In this document: positions 7,682 to 15,388 of the stretch, in pieces | Layout of the letters: every line of letters starts with the position of its first letter | Position numbering within the stretch: the first letter of the stretch is position 1 | Assembly: GCA_023423995.1 (NCBI GenBank) | Contig: JAFAEL010000148.1 | Coordinates: 1-52,405, forward strand | Reading direction: 5' to 3' | DNA length: 52,405 nucleotides | DNA from: Pseudomonadota bacterium | GTDB taxonomy: Bacteria > Pseudomonadota > Alphaproteobacteria > Rhizobiales > Beijerinckiaceae | Translations under genes and position numbers: made by a program | Notes under the pieces: model-generated | What the model was told of the DNA's origin: nothing | The model's database searches: none | What the model saw: only the letters and a program-made list of their open reading frames with translations

Positions 7682-9133
7682 ATGACCACCGTCGCGTCCC
7701 GGATGCCATCGGCGCCGGATGCCCTGGCGCGTCCCCGGACGATCGGCCTGTCGGGACGCCTGATCCTGCTGACCATTCTCTTCATGATCGTCGCGGAGAT
7801 CCTGATCTTCATCCCGTCGCTGGCGCGCTTCCGCTTGGACTGGATCAGCGACCGGGTCATGGGCGCCCAGATGATTGCACTCGCGCTTTCGTCGGTGCCC
7901 CCGAACGAGCGCGCCGGCCAGCTCGAGACGAGGCTGCTCGCCGCGGCGAAAGGCGCCCAGGCGATCGGCATCCGCGGCCAGGGCACGCAATGGCTCGTCA
8001 CCACGGGCGCCACGGAGCCGCCCGCCTCCGACCGGAACATCGATCTGCGCAGCCCGCCCTGGTACGGCTGGATCAGGGGCGCGCTCCGGACGATGCTCAT
8101 TCCCATCCCGCCCACCACGCGAATCGTCGCGCCCGGCCCGCCGGGCACGCCCGGCATGGAATGGGTGGAGATCGTCCTCGACGAGCGTCCCCTCCGGGAC
8201 GCCATGCTCGCCTTCACGCGCACCTTTCTGCTGGTCTCGCTGCTGGTGGCGGGCGTGACGGCTGCGCTGCTGTACCTATCCCTGCACGTCCTGGTGGTCA
8301 GGCCGGTCCGGCGGCTCGCGACGAACGTGGCCGAGTTCGCCCGCGATCCCGAGAACGCGAGCCGGATCATCACGACGAGCGGGCGGACGGACGAGATCGG
8401 GGCGGCCGAGCGCGCCCTGGCCCATATGGAATCGGCGCTCGCCAGCGAGCTTCGCCAAAAGCGGCGGCTCGCCGATCTCGGGCTGGCGGTCAGCAAGATC
8501 AACCACGAGCTGCGCAACCTGCTGACGACGGCGCAACTCCTCGGCGACCGGCTGGGCGATGTCGACGACCCGGCGGTCAAGAAGATCGCTCCCCGCCTCG
8601 TCGGCACGCTCGCGCGGGCCGTCGAGTATTGCGGCGCGACGCTCGCCTATGGCCGCGCCAGCGAACCGCCGCCCCAGCGCAGGCTGGTCGACGTGAAGGC
8701 GATCGTGGCCGACCAGCTCGACCTCGCCAAGCTCGGGGACGGCCACCCGATCGCGATCCTCGACGAGACCCCGCCGGGCCTCATGGTGGACGCCGATCCG
8801 GAGCAGCTCGGGCGCGTGTTTCTCAACCTCATCCGCAACGCCGTCGAGGCGCTCGCCCGCGCCAAGACACCGGACGCCTGCGTCAGGCTGAGCGGGGAGC
8901 GGTCCGGCTCGACCGTCCGCCTGCGGGTGACGGATAACGGCCCGGGGGTTCCCGAGCGCTTGCGCGACCGGCTCTTCTCGGCCTTCCAGGCCTCCGAACG
9001 CAGCGGCGGCACGGGCCTCGGCCTGCCGGTCGCGGACGAGATCGTGCGGCTTCACGGCGGCACCATCGTGCTGGAGACGACGCCCGCGGGCGCCCGCTTC
9101 TGCATCACCATCCCGGACCGCCCGGCCGCGTGA
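7682..9133 (+). CDS. Orphan membrane sensor histidine kinase
   Basis: The 483-residue protein has two membrane helices (about residues 25-48 and 181-206) framing a periplasmic sensor domain of about 130 residues, then a HAMP region (VVRPVRRLATNVAEFA), a dimerisation H-box with His275 in KINHELRNLLTTAQLL, and an HATPase domain (N-box FLNLIRNAVEAL, G1 DNGPGVPERL, G2 GGTGLGLPVADEI). It should autophosphorylate and pass phosphate to a response regulator, but no regulator gene is adjacent. The sensor domain matches no ligand-binding family I recognise and is Pro/Gly-rich near residues 142-160 (PPTTRIVAPGPPGTPG). Confidence 0.88.
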   Translation: MTTVASRMPSAPDALARPRTIGLSGRLILLTILFMIVAEILIFIPSLARFRLDWISDRVMGAQMIALALSSVPPNERAGQLETRLLAAAKGAQAIGIRGQGTQWLVTTGATEPPASDRNIDLRSPPWYGWIRGALRTMLIPIPPTTRIVAPGPPGTPGMEWVEIVLDERPLRDAMLAFTRTFLLVSLLVAGVTAALLYLSLHVLVVRPVRRLATNVAEFARDPENASRIITTSGRTDEIGAAERALAHMESALASELRQKRRLADLGLAVSKINHELRNLLTTAQLLGDRLGDVDDPAVKKIAPRLVGTLARAVEYCGATLAYGRASEPPPQRRLVDVKAIVADQLDLAKLGDGHPIAILDETPPGLMVDADPEQLGRVFLNLIRNAVEALARAKTPDACVRLSGERSGSTVRLRVTDNGPGVPERLRDRLFSAFQASERSGGTGLGLPVADEIVRLHGGTIVLETTPAGARFCITIPDRPAA

Positions 9134-9205
9134 ACCGCGATGGGCGACGATGCTCGACGGAGCGGCCTCGGGCCGCCTTGATGGATCCAGATGGAGCTTC
9201 CAGCC

Positions 9206-10045
9206 ATGTCCGCAGCCGACCGCGATTGGGCGGAGCGCGAGTACAATCCGCGCCTGCTCGTCCCGAATGCGACCGAGATTTACGGACGCTGGCCGGGCCG
9301 GGCGGAGGAGACGCGACGCCGCCATCCGCCTCTCGCCGACATCCGATACGGCGAGCACCCGCGGGAAGTGATGGATCTCTTCCGCGTGGAGAAGGCACGC
9401 GGGACGGTGCTCTTCATCCATGGCGGCTATTGGCGCGCCTTTTCGAAAGACGACTTCTCCTGGGTGGCGGACGGCTTCATGCGGTTCGGCCTCTCGGTCG
9501 CCGTGCTGAACTATCCGCTGACGCCCGATGTGCCGCTCGCCCGGATCGTGGAAGCGACCAGGACCGCCTTCGCGACGCTCTATGCCGACGTGCTGACGCC
9601 GGCCGAGCGGGCGCGCGTGGTGGTGACCGGGCATTCGGCGGGCGGCTACCTCTCCGCCCTGCATCTGGCGACGGCCTGGGACGATTACGGCCTGCCGGAG
9701 GATCCTCTCGTCGGGTGCGTGCCGATCTCGGGCGTGTTCTCGCTCGCGCCGCTCATCCACACCAGCATGAACGAGGCGATCGGCCTCGATCTCGCCCAGG
9801 CCGGCGAACTCAGCATCTACGGCAAGCCGTGCCGCTCGCGTGCGCCGCTCACGCTCGTGGTCGGCGGGGACGAATCGGCCGAGTTCCACCGGCAATCGGA
9901 GGACCTCGCCGCCGGCTGGAGCGACCTCGAGCCGAAGCTTCTCGACATCCCCGGCCGGAATCATTTCGACGTGATCGACGGCCTCGCGGAGCCGGGCTCC
10001 GCGCTTCACGCCACCATCATGGAGTTGATCGAGAAGAGCCGGTAG
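9206..10045 (+). CDS. Alpha/beta hydrolase, kynurenine formamidase/BD-FAE-like
   Basis: The 279-residue product shows an oxyanion-hole motif HGGYW at residues 72-76, the nucleophile elbow GHSAGGYLS with Ser144, a likely acid residue in VVGGDESAEF and the catalytic His in GRNHFDVID. This combination is found in arylformamidase-type hydrolases and related esterases. The start at 9206 is preceded by GGAG at good spacing; an in-frame ATG at 9191 would add five residues. No other tryptophan-degradation gene is nearby, so the substrate is unknown. Confidence 0.8.
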   Translation: MSAADRDWAEREYNPRLLVPNATEIYGRWPGRAEETRRRHPPLADIRYGEHPREVMDLFRVEKARGTVLFIHGGYWRAFSKDDFSWVADGFMRFGLSVAVLNYPLTPDVPLARIVEATRTAFATLYADVLTPAERARVVVTGHSAGGYLSALHLATAWDDYGLPEDPLVGCVPISGVFSLAPLIHTSMNEAIGLDLAQAGELSIYGKPCRSRAPLTLVVGGDESAEFHRQSEDLAAGWSDLEPKLLDIPGRNHFDVIDGLAEPGSALHATIMELIEKSR

Positions 10046-10065
10046 GCCCGGACGCGGTGCCGGGC
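10046..10065. terminator. Short hairpin between convergent genes
   Basis: GCCCGG at 10046-10051 pairs with CCGGGC at 10060-10065 across an 8-base loop, between the hydrolase and the leftward thioesterase. There is no T run, and the stem is only 6 bp. Confidence 0.3.
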
Positions 10066-10074
10066 TTCGGCCCG

Positions 10075-10455
10075 TCACTTCACCGGCTTGAACACGCCGC
10101 TCGACTTGGCGAGGAGCTCGCCCGCCTCGTCGCGGACCTGCGCCTCGCAGAAGAGGATCGAGCGGCCGGCCTTCAGCACGGAGCCCTCCCCGAAGAGAAC
10201 GCCCGACCGGCCCGGCGCCAGGAAGGCGACCTGCATATCGAGCGTCATCACCGGCCTGCCCGCATGGGTGCGGCCCGCCGTGCCCATAGAGACGTCCAGC
10301 AGGGTGCAGATGGCGCCGCCATGGACGATCCCGACATTGTTCATGTGCTGCGGCCCGAGGCGCATGCGCAGCCGGGTCCGGCCGTCGACGAAGCCGATCT
10401 CCTCGATCTCGCAATGATCCGCGAACGGGATCTCGGCTCCGAAGATGGCGGCCAT
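10075..10455 (-). CDS. PaaI-family hotdog thioesterase
   Basis: The 126-residue protein has the hotdog-fold signature NNVGIVHGGAICTLLDVSMG with the HGG motif that binds acyl-CoA in PaaI/YbgC relatives, and a FLAPGRSG strand typical of the family. It probably hydrolyses an acyl- or aryl-acyl-CoA in the cytoplasm. The ATG at 10455 lies one base after the SDR stop; an in-frame ATG at 10473 would add six residues and overlap the SDR. It ends the leftward OYE-SDR-thioesterase group, which suggests a small catabolic set, though the substrate is not evident. Confidence 0.82.
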   Translation of the reverse strand: MAAIFGAEIPFADHCEIEEIGFVDGRTRLRMRLGPQHMNNVGIVHGGAICTLLDVSMGTAGRTHAGRPVMTLDMQVAFLAPGRSGVLFGEGSVLKAGRSILFCEAQVRDEAGELLAKSSGVFKPVK

Positions 10456-10456
10456 C

Positions 10457-11218
10457 TCAGATCGACCCGCCATCGACCACGATCGTCTCGCCCGTCATGT
10501 AGCCGGCTCCCGCGGCGAGGAAGAGCATCGCCTCGGCGATATCCTCCGGCCTGCCGAGCCGGGCCAGCATGGTGCGCTCGAGCGTCATGCGCCGGCGCTC
10601 GTCCGACCAGGCGCTCGTCAGCGGCGTCTCGACCAGGCCGGGGGCCACGGCATTCACCCGGACGTCCGGCGCCAGCGCCCGCGCGAGGCTCTTCGTCAGG
10701 TTGACGAGACCCGCCTTGCTGGCCGCATAGGCGATCGAGCTACCCCGCCGCCCGAGCCCGGCCACCGAAGCCGTGTTCACGATGGCGCCCCGCGCCTTGC
10801 GCAAGGCCGGCGCGGCAGCGCGCGAGCAGCGGAACGGACCGACGAGATTCGTGCCGAGGATCCTGTCCCAGAAGCCATCCGTCATCTTGTCGAGGTCGGC
10901 AAAGTCGATCGGCTCGGCCGTGCCCGTGATCCCGGCATTGTTGACCAGCACGTCGAGCGTGCCGCCGAGCGCCGCGATGGCGCGCCCGACCATCGCCTCG
11001 GCTTCCCCGCTCCTAGCGGCATCGCCCGGAGCGGCGATCACGTCGAGCCCTTCGGCGCGCAGCCTCTCGACCACTTCCGCGCCCCGCCTGTCCTCGGCGA
11101 GGTGGTTCAGCGCGACTTTGGCGCCGCAACGCGCGAACAGGGTGGCGGCCGCGAGCCCGATCCCGGAGGCGGCCCCGGTGACCAGGACGTTCCGGCCCGT
11201 GAGGTCGGCGGTGATCAT
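10457..11218 (-). CDS. SDR-family oxidoreductase
   Basis: This is a classical short-chain dehydrogenase of 253 residues. It shows the nucleotide motif TGAASGIG near residue 15, the NNAG motif (VLVNNAGITG), the catalytic serine region NTASVAGLG, the active-site YAASK and the C-terminal GYMTGETIVVDGGS. Acidic residues are absent at the end of the second strand (LNHLAEDRR), which hints at NADP(H). The ATG at 11218 lies 13 bp beyond the OYE stop on the same strand. The substrate is unknown. Confidence 0.88.
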   Translation of the reverse strand: MITADLTGRNVLVTGAASGIGLAAATLFARCGAKVALNHLAEDRRGAEVVERLRAEGLDVIAAPGDAARSGEAEAMVGRAIAALGGTLDVLVNNAGITGTAEPIDFADLDKMTDGFWDRILGTNLVGPFRCSRAAAPALRKARGAIVNTASVAGLGRRGSSIAYAASKAGLVNLTKSLARALAPDVRVNAVAPGLVETPLTSAWSDERRRMTLERTMLARLGRPEDIAEAMLFLAAGAGYMTGETIVVDGGSI

Positions 11219-11231
11219 GAGCGTTCCTCCA

Positions 11232-12407
11232 TCATGCCCGCTCGGTTCCGGCCCGGAGCGGCCCGCGCCAGGGCCCGAGCCGTGCGAGCTCGCGCGCCCG
11301 GCGCTCCAGCCACCAGCCCGCCTGCTTCGGCCAGGACGCGAAGGGTTCGTCGGCCGGCGCTGCGGCGAGCGCAGCCTCGGCATGATGCGGCCAGTTCGGG
11401 TCGGAAAGCGCTTCCCGGCCGATCGCCAGGAGGTCGGCCCCGCCGGCGGCCACGACCTCCTCCGCGTGGCGCGGGTCGGTGATGAGCCCGACGGCCATCG
11501 TGACGATCTCGGCCTCGCGTCGGATCCGCTCGGCAAAGGGCACCTGGAAACCGTAATCGCGCGTCCCGCGGGCGGCCGTCGCGGAGCCGGCAAGCCCGCC
11601 GGACGAGCAATCCACCACGTCGACGCCGATCTCCCGCAGCCGCGCCGCAAAGGCGAGCGTATCCTCGATCGTGACGCCGCCATCGAGGCCGTCCACGGCC
11701 GAGACGCGCACGAAGAGCGGCTTCGCCTCCGGCCAGGCCTCCCGCACGGCCTGCGCGATCTCCAGGGGGAACAGCATCCGACCGTCGCGGTCGCCGCCAT
11801 AGCGGTCGCCACGCTTGTTCGAGAGCGGCGACAGGAATTCGTGCAGCAGGTAGCCGTGCGCGCAATGCAGCTCGACCGTGTCGAACCCGGCCCGATCGGC
11901 GCGACGTGAGGCCGCCACGAAGGCGTCCTTGATTCGATGCATCGCGTCGGGCGTCAGCTCGGCCGGGACGAGCCAGCCCTCGTCCAGCGGGATCGGGCTT
12001 GGCGCCACGACCTCCCAGGGCACGTCCCCGCGCGCAAAATCCTCGGCCCCGAGCGGGCCGTTGCCGAACCACGGCCGCTGCATGCTGGCCTTCCGGCCGG
12101 CATGGCCGATCTGGATCCCCGCGGCGGCGCCGTGCGTCTTCAGGAAGGCCGCGATCCTGGCGAGATCCGGGACCTGCGCCTCGGACCAGATGCCGAGATC
12201 GCCATGCGTGATCCGTCCCTCCGGCAGGACCGCGCTCGCCTCCAGGATGACGAGCCCCGCCCCGCCGAGGGCGAAGCGGCCGTAATGGACGAGGTGGTAG
12301 TCGGAGGCGATCCCGTTCTCGGCCGAGTACTGGCACATCGGAGAGATCACGATGCGGTTCTTCAGGACGAGTTCGCGGAGCCGAAGAGGTTCGAACAGGA
12401 CGGCCAT
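11232..12407 (-). CDS. NADH:flavin oxidoreductase, Old Yellow Enzyme family (YqjM-like)
   Basis: The 391-residue product has the YqjM-type N-terminus (SPMCQYSAENGIASDYHLVH) with the modulating Cys, the substrate-binding His pair in ELHCAHGYLLHEFLSPLSN, and the FMN phosphate-binding RGDRYGGDRDGR and AVGLITDPRHAEE regions. Such FMN enzymes reduce activated C=C bonds with NAD(P)H. The ATG at 12407 matches the usual start of the family; a longer open frame adds 18 residues without family similarity. It leads a leftward group with an SDR and a thioesterase. Confidence 0.9.
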   Translation of the reverse strand: MAVLFEPLRLRELVLKNRIVISPMCQYSAENGIASDYHLVHYGRFALGGAGLVILEASAVLPEGRITHGDLGIWSEAQVPDLARIAAFLKTHGAAAGIQIGHAGRKASMQRPWFGNGPLGAEDFARGDVPWEVVAPSPIPLDEGWLVPAELTPDAMHRIKDAFVAASRRADRAGFDTVELHCAHGYLLHEFLSPLSNKRGDRYGGDRDGRMLFPLEIAQAVREAWPEAKPLFVRVSAVDGLDGGVTIEDTLAFAARLREIGVDVVDCSSGGLAGSATAARGTRDYGFQVPFAERIRREAEIVTMAVGLITDPRHAEEVVAAGGADLLAIGREALSDPNWPHHAEAALAAAPADEPFASWPKQAGWWLERRARELARLGPWRGPLRAGTERA

Positions 12408-12613
12408 GAGGATTCCCGGCTGGGGGCTAGCGCCCGGCGCGACGCCGTGGCTCTCCGGCACGAGCCGGCAGGCGTGTCAACTCGGCCGCATCCGTCAGGC
12501 CGGCGGATCTCGACACTTCCGGTTGACCGATGGCCGCCCTGGCCCTATCTAGCGCCCACGCCGCGCCGATACCGTTCGGCGCGTCCGGCGTGCGCTCACG
12601 ATGCTGCGCCCGT

Positions 12614-12687
12614 TGGGGGATAGTTTAACGGTAGAACAGCGGACTCTGACTCCGTTAGTCGAGGTTCGAATCCTCGTCCCCCAGCCA
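12614..12687 (+). tRNA. tRNA-Gln (anticodon CUG)
   Basis: A 74-nt cloverleaf can be folded by hand. The acceptor stem TGGGGGA pairs fully with TCCCCCA, the anticodon stem GCGGA/TCCGT closes the loop CTCTGAC with anticodon CTG at 12646-12648, and the T arm is CGAGG-TTCGAAT-CCTCG. The 3' CCA is encoded. A G discriminator base fits glutamine identity. Confidence 0.96.
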
Positions 12688-12694
12688 ACGCATT

Positions 12695-12728
12695 CCCGCC
12701 CGCGGGTCAAAGATCTGGCGGGCTTTTT
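12695..12728 (+). terminator. Rho-independent terminator after tRNA-Gln
   Basis: CCCGCC at 12695-12700 pairs with GGCGGG at 12717-12722 and is followed by CTTTTT. An inner CCCGCGGG palindrome may fold in the loop. It begins 8 bp after the tRNA CCA. Confidence 0.7.
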
Positions 12729-12851
12729 CATGCCCCTGTGTGTGAGGCTGACGGACCGCGACACGCGGCTCTTTTTGTCCGTCCCTCCGCCCGATGGCGT
12801 CCGCGAGCCCTTCGCTTCCCCATGTTGCCGCTGAGTCACAGACAAACCAGG

Positions 12852-12866
12852 TACTACCGGGTAGTA
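12852..12866. promoter_or_regulatory. 15-bp perfect palindrome upstream of the outer-membrane barrel gene
   Basis: TACTACC-G-GGTAGTA is a perfect 7+1+7 inverted repeat that ends 38 bp before the ATG at 12905. That places it in the likely core promoter, where a dimeric regulator would act. I cannot name the regulator. Confidence 0.45.
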
Positions 12867-12904
12867 TTCGCGCGTTGTCACTTTCACTGATTACGAGTTC
12901 AAAA

Positions 12905-13639
12905 ATGAAAAAGGTTCTGCTGGCGGGCGTGGCGCTGGTTGCGCTCGGTTCCGCCGCAATGGCCGCCGATCTCCCGAGCCGCCGCGCTCCCGCTCCGTAT
13001 GCGGCGCCGGTTCCCATGTTCACATGGACGGGCCTGTATCTCGGTGCGCAGGCCGGCGGCGTTGCCGGCGGCGACTTCGATTTCCGCAACAACACGCTCG
13101 GCGCTGGTCCGGTCTCCGGCCGCGCGTCCGTCGGGGGCTTCGTTGCCGGTGGCCAGGTCGGCTACAACTGGCAGTGGGGCAACGTCGTCGTCGGTATCGA
13201 AGGTGACGTCCTCTACTCCGACTACGGCAACAGCCTGAGCCTCACGGTTCCCGGCGCTGGGACGGCCACCGCCCGCGCTCGCGCAGACGGCTTCTCGGCC
13301 AACATCACGGGCCGCGTCGGCTACGCGTTCGGCCGGACCCTGGTCTACGCCAAGGGCGGCTGGGCCTACCTGGACACCGTCCGCTTCAGCGCAGGCGCCA
13401 CGGGCGTCGGCACCTTCTCGCGCACCACCGACATGGACGGCTGGACCGTCGGTGCAGGCATCGAGCACGCGATCCTGGACAACGTGACCCTCGGCGTCGA
13501 GTACCGCTACACCCAGTACGGCGCGAAGACGGTCAACTTCGCCGCGGCTCCGGCCTCCGTGCCGGTCCGGGTCGAGCTCGACTCGCACGCCGTCGTCGGC
13601 AAGCTGAACTGGAAGTTCAACTCGTTCCCGGGTCTCTGA
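12905..13639 (+). CDS. Omp25/Omp31-like outer-membrane beta-barrel protein
   Basis: The 244-residue protein has a signal peptide (MKKVLLAGVALVALGSAAMA) followed by the mature start ADLPSRRAP and the motif FTWTGLYLGAQAGG, both characteristic of rhizobial and Brucella Omp25/31 porins. Alternating strands, GRVGYAFG, YAKGGWAYL and VEYRYTQYG, support an 8-stranded barrel. The last residues WKFNSFPGL are short for the family but end in a plausible terminal strand. The ATG at 12905 is chosen for the signal peptide; an open frame extends upstream to 12794 but lacks one. A palindrome precedes it and a strong terminator follows. Confidence 0.92.
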   Translation: MKKVLLAGVALVALGSAAMAADLPSRRAPAPYAAPVPMFTWTGLYLGAQAGGVAGGDFDFRNNTLGAGPVSGRASVGGFVAGGQVGYNWQWGNVVVGIEGDVLYSDYGNSLSLTVPGAGTATARARADGFSANITGRVGYAFGRTLVYAKGGWAYLDTVRFSAGATGVGTFSRTTDMDGWTVGAGIEHAILDNVTLGVEYRYTQYGAKTVNFAAAPASVPVRVELDSHAVVGKLNWKFNSFPGL

Positions 13640-13690
13640 TCTTCAGAGCCGGTCTGAGAGCCGGGGCAGCGATGCCCGGGCTTGGTCCGA

Positions 13691-13721
13691 GGGCCGTAGC
13701 AGCGATGCTACGGCCCTTTTT
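13691..13721 (+). terminator. Strong Rho-independent terminator after the porin gene
   Basis: An 11-bp perfect stem (GGGCCGTAGCA with TGCTACGGCCC) has a GCGA tetraloop and is followed by TTTTT. It lies 52 bp after the porin stop and may also serve the convergent HPF gene. Confidence 0.9.
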
Positions 13722-13739
13722 CGTGTCCCGACGCCGCCC

Positions 13740-14096
13740 CTAGGCGGGGGCGAGAACCGCGGCGGCCCGAACGCCGGACGGCTTGTCCTCCCGCAGGGCC
13801 CGCTTGCGCCGGCGCAGCTGCTTGGCGACCTTCTCCAGCGCGATGTCGAAGGACTGGTACGGGTCGAGATGCCGTGCTTCGCCCGTGAGGATCGGCATCG
13901 AGCCGACCTGGACGTTGACCGTGCACCGGAAATCCAGGCCTTCGCGGCTGAAATACACGGTCGCCGCCGTGAGATTGTCGAAGTACTTCGACGTCACCCG
14001 GGCCACGGCGGCCTGGACGCGCTCGGGCAGCACGTCCCCGAGGTCGACCGCCGAGCTACGCACCGTGACCGCAGCCCCGACCGGTTCCCGTTCCAT
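13740..14096 (-). CDS. Short ribosome hibernation promoting factor-like protein (HPF/RaiA family)
   Basis: The 118-residue product matches the HPF/YfiA N-terminal domain: LPERVQAAVARVTSKYFDNL, then a beta strand pair with FRCTVNVQV, a DPYQSFDIALEKVAKQLRRR helix and a basic KRALRE tail. Members bind the 30S A and P sites in resting cells. The C-terminal dimerisation domain of long HPF is absent. The ATG at 14096 is chosen because homologous sequence starts there; upstream residues overlap the neighbouring gene. It lies 2 bp after the Rnk-like gene, so the two are probably cotranscribed. Confidence 0.8.
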   Translation of the reverse strand: MEREPVGAAVTVRSSAVDLGDVLPERVQAAVARVTSKYFDNLTAATVYFSREGLDFRCTVNVQVGSMPILTGEARHLDPYQSFDIALEKVAKQLRRRKRALREDKPSGVRAAAVLAPA

Positions 14097-14098
14097 CT

Positions 14099-14557
14099 TC
14101 AATTCTCTTCCTCCTCTTGCTCGTCCGGATCCGGGATCACCCCGAAATCGGGGAATTGCAGCCCGACGCGCTCCACCCGGACCCGGTGCAACTGCCGTCC
14201 GCATTCCGACCTGAAACGATGCTCGTCCCCTTCCCGCAGGCCGATGAGCGCGATGCCGAGCGGCGAGAGCGCCGAGATCTCCGCCCCCGGCCAGCGCAGG
14301 TCGTCGGGATGGACGAGGAGATGGGTGCGGGCGCGCGGTTCGTCGTCCAGCCGATACGTGACGCGGCTGTTCAGGCGGACCGTCCCTTCCGGGAGTCCGT
14401 CGGCAGGCGCGATCCGGGCCCTGGTGAGCTCGAAGAGAAGCTTCCGCCCGGCTTTCTCGTCCGGGCGGGAGGGGGACCAGACCTCGCGCATGAGCCGCAC
14501 GTAGTCGGACATGGCGAGGGTGATGGGGGGTAACGGAGAATGCGACGAGGCGAACAT
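14099..14557 (-). CDS. GreA/GreB C-terminal domain protein, Rnk-like
   Basis: The 152-residue product has an Rnk-like beginning (PPITLAMSDYVRLMREVW) and a GreA/GreB C-terminal FKBP-like domain (NSRVTYRLDDEPRA, HPDDLRWPGAEISALSPLG, IALIGLREGDEH). Rnk-type proteins bind RNA polymerase near the secondary channel but lack the Gre coiled coil; the spacer here has no long coiled coil either. The residues before MSDYVRL align with the family start, so I keep the ATG at 14557. It precedes the HPF-like gene by 2 bp. Its Asp/Glu-rich tail (DPDEQEEEEN) is not part of the domain. Confidence 0.78.
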   Translation of the reverse strand: MFASSHSPLPPITLAMSDYVRLMREVWSPSRPDEKAGRKLLFELTRARIAPADGLPEGTVRLNSRVTYRLDDEPRARTHLLVHPDDLRWPGAEISALSPLGIALIGLREGDEHRFRSECGRQLHRVRVERVGLQFPDFGVIPDPDEQEEEEN

Positions 14558-15000
14558 GCTCGAATCCCGCAGGTTGCCGCCGTCTCTTCCCGCGAAGCGG
14601 GCATGAGCCGACGAGAGGTCTAGGCGAGATGTTGACCGAGCGCAGCCGCGTGCCGGCCGGCTCGGGCTTAGAATCCTGCTTTGAGCAGGCCCGAGCGGAC
14701 CACGAGGCGAATATTCAGGCCTTCGTGCATCATGTTCTTGGCCAATGTAGCTTCTTCTACATTCGTGTCAAAGGGCGATGCGTCGCGCCGCGGGCCTCGA
14801 TCCTGGCAGAAATACAGTGGCCGACCCGGCTCGACCCCGTCACGATGGAGGAAGCCGCCTGAACACTCCGCGGCTGCCTTTCCGCCGCGGGCATCCGCCC
14901 GCCCGCAGGTTCAGTCAGGTGTGCTGGCACACGGGAACAAAGCTCGGGCCATCCCATCTGACTCTGAAGAAGGACGCCATCTCACATCTGGAGATCCCGC
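14558..15000. other. 443-bp gap with small hairpins and no convincing intact gene
   Basis: This stretch is less GC-rich than its surroundings. It contains a perfect small hairpin AATGTAG-CTTCTT-CTACATT at 14744-14763 and CCTGCT-TTG-AGCAGG near 14674-14688. A 77-residue plus-strand frame at 14629-14862 has mixed codon choice and no family resemblance, and I do not call it. The minus-strand frame at 14668-14910 is listed separately. The last part should hold the promoter of the small secreted protein at 15001. Confidence 0.5.
14668..14910 (-). pseudogene. Open but start-less frame, possible gene remnant or coding repeat
   Basis: On the minus strand 81 codons are open from just after a TGA at 14911-14913 to a TAA at 14668-14670. 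Conceptual translation has a protein-like balance (PLYFCQDRGPRRDASPFDTN, then VEEATLAKNMMHEGLNIRLV, ending RSGLLKAGF). No ATG or GTG occurs in the first two thirds; the only ATGs are at 14733 and 14730, leaving 21 residues. It may be a truncated gene, an intergenic repeat element or chance. I do not recognise a family. Confidence 0.25.
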
Positions 15001-15267
15001 ATGAAGCATCGTCGTATCATCGCCTCCGCCACTGCCCTCCTCATGCTCGGCACCGCGGCGGCTTCCGCACAGACGCGATCGATGCGGGAGAGGCGCCCTG
15101 CGCCGGCCTGGAGCGAGCGCGCCCCGCAGCCGTCGTGGCAGCGCTCGCGCGGCCCCGACCTCTATTCGCGACAAGGCGGCAGCGGCACGATCACCGCCAC
15201 GCCCCCGAACCAGTGGGGCAACCTCGGCGGCCCGGGAACGGGCGGCGGTGGCGGCGGCGGCCCGTGA
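15001..15267 (+). CDS. Small secreted hypothetical protein, Gly-rich tail
   Basis: The 88-residue product has a clear signal peptide (KHRRIIASATALLMLGTAAA, cleavage near SAQ). The mature part is Arg/Trp/Pro-rich (RPAPAWSERAPQPSWQRSR) and ends in a run of glycines. A GGAG ribosome site precedes the ATG. I recognise no family; similar small periplasmic proteins are common in Methylobacteriaceae-type genomes. It stands alone between an unusual gap and the tannase-family gene. Confidence 0.6.
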   Translation: MKHRRIIASATALLMLGTAAASAQTRSMRERRPAPAWSERAPQPSWQRSRGPDLYSRQGGSGTITATPPNQWGNLGGPGTGGGGGGGP

Positions 15268-15388
15268 TCGGTCAGACCGACCAACGCGCCATGGGCCGGC
15301 CGAGGTAGCCGGAAAGCGGATCAGGATCACCTCGACAAGCCGGATATGCCCCCGTAGCCTCCCCTCAAACAGCTTGGGGGCGGGAACG

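Noticed and set aside
8276..10414. Minus-strand open frame of about 712 residues across the kinase and hydrolase
   Set aside because: Arg/Gly/Asp-rich shadow of high-GC coding sequence; both genes on the other strand have complete catalytic motifs.
14629..14862. 77-residue plus-strand frame in the 14.6-15.0 kb gap
   Set aside because: Mixed codon choice, no ribosome site and no protein pattern; overlapped by an equally weak minus-strand frame.
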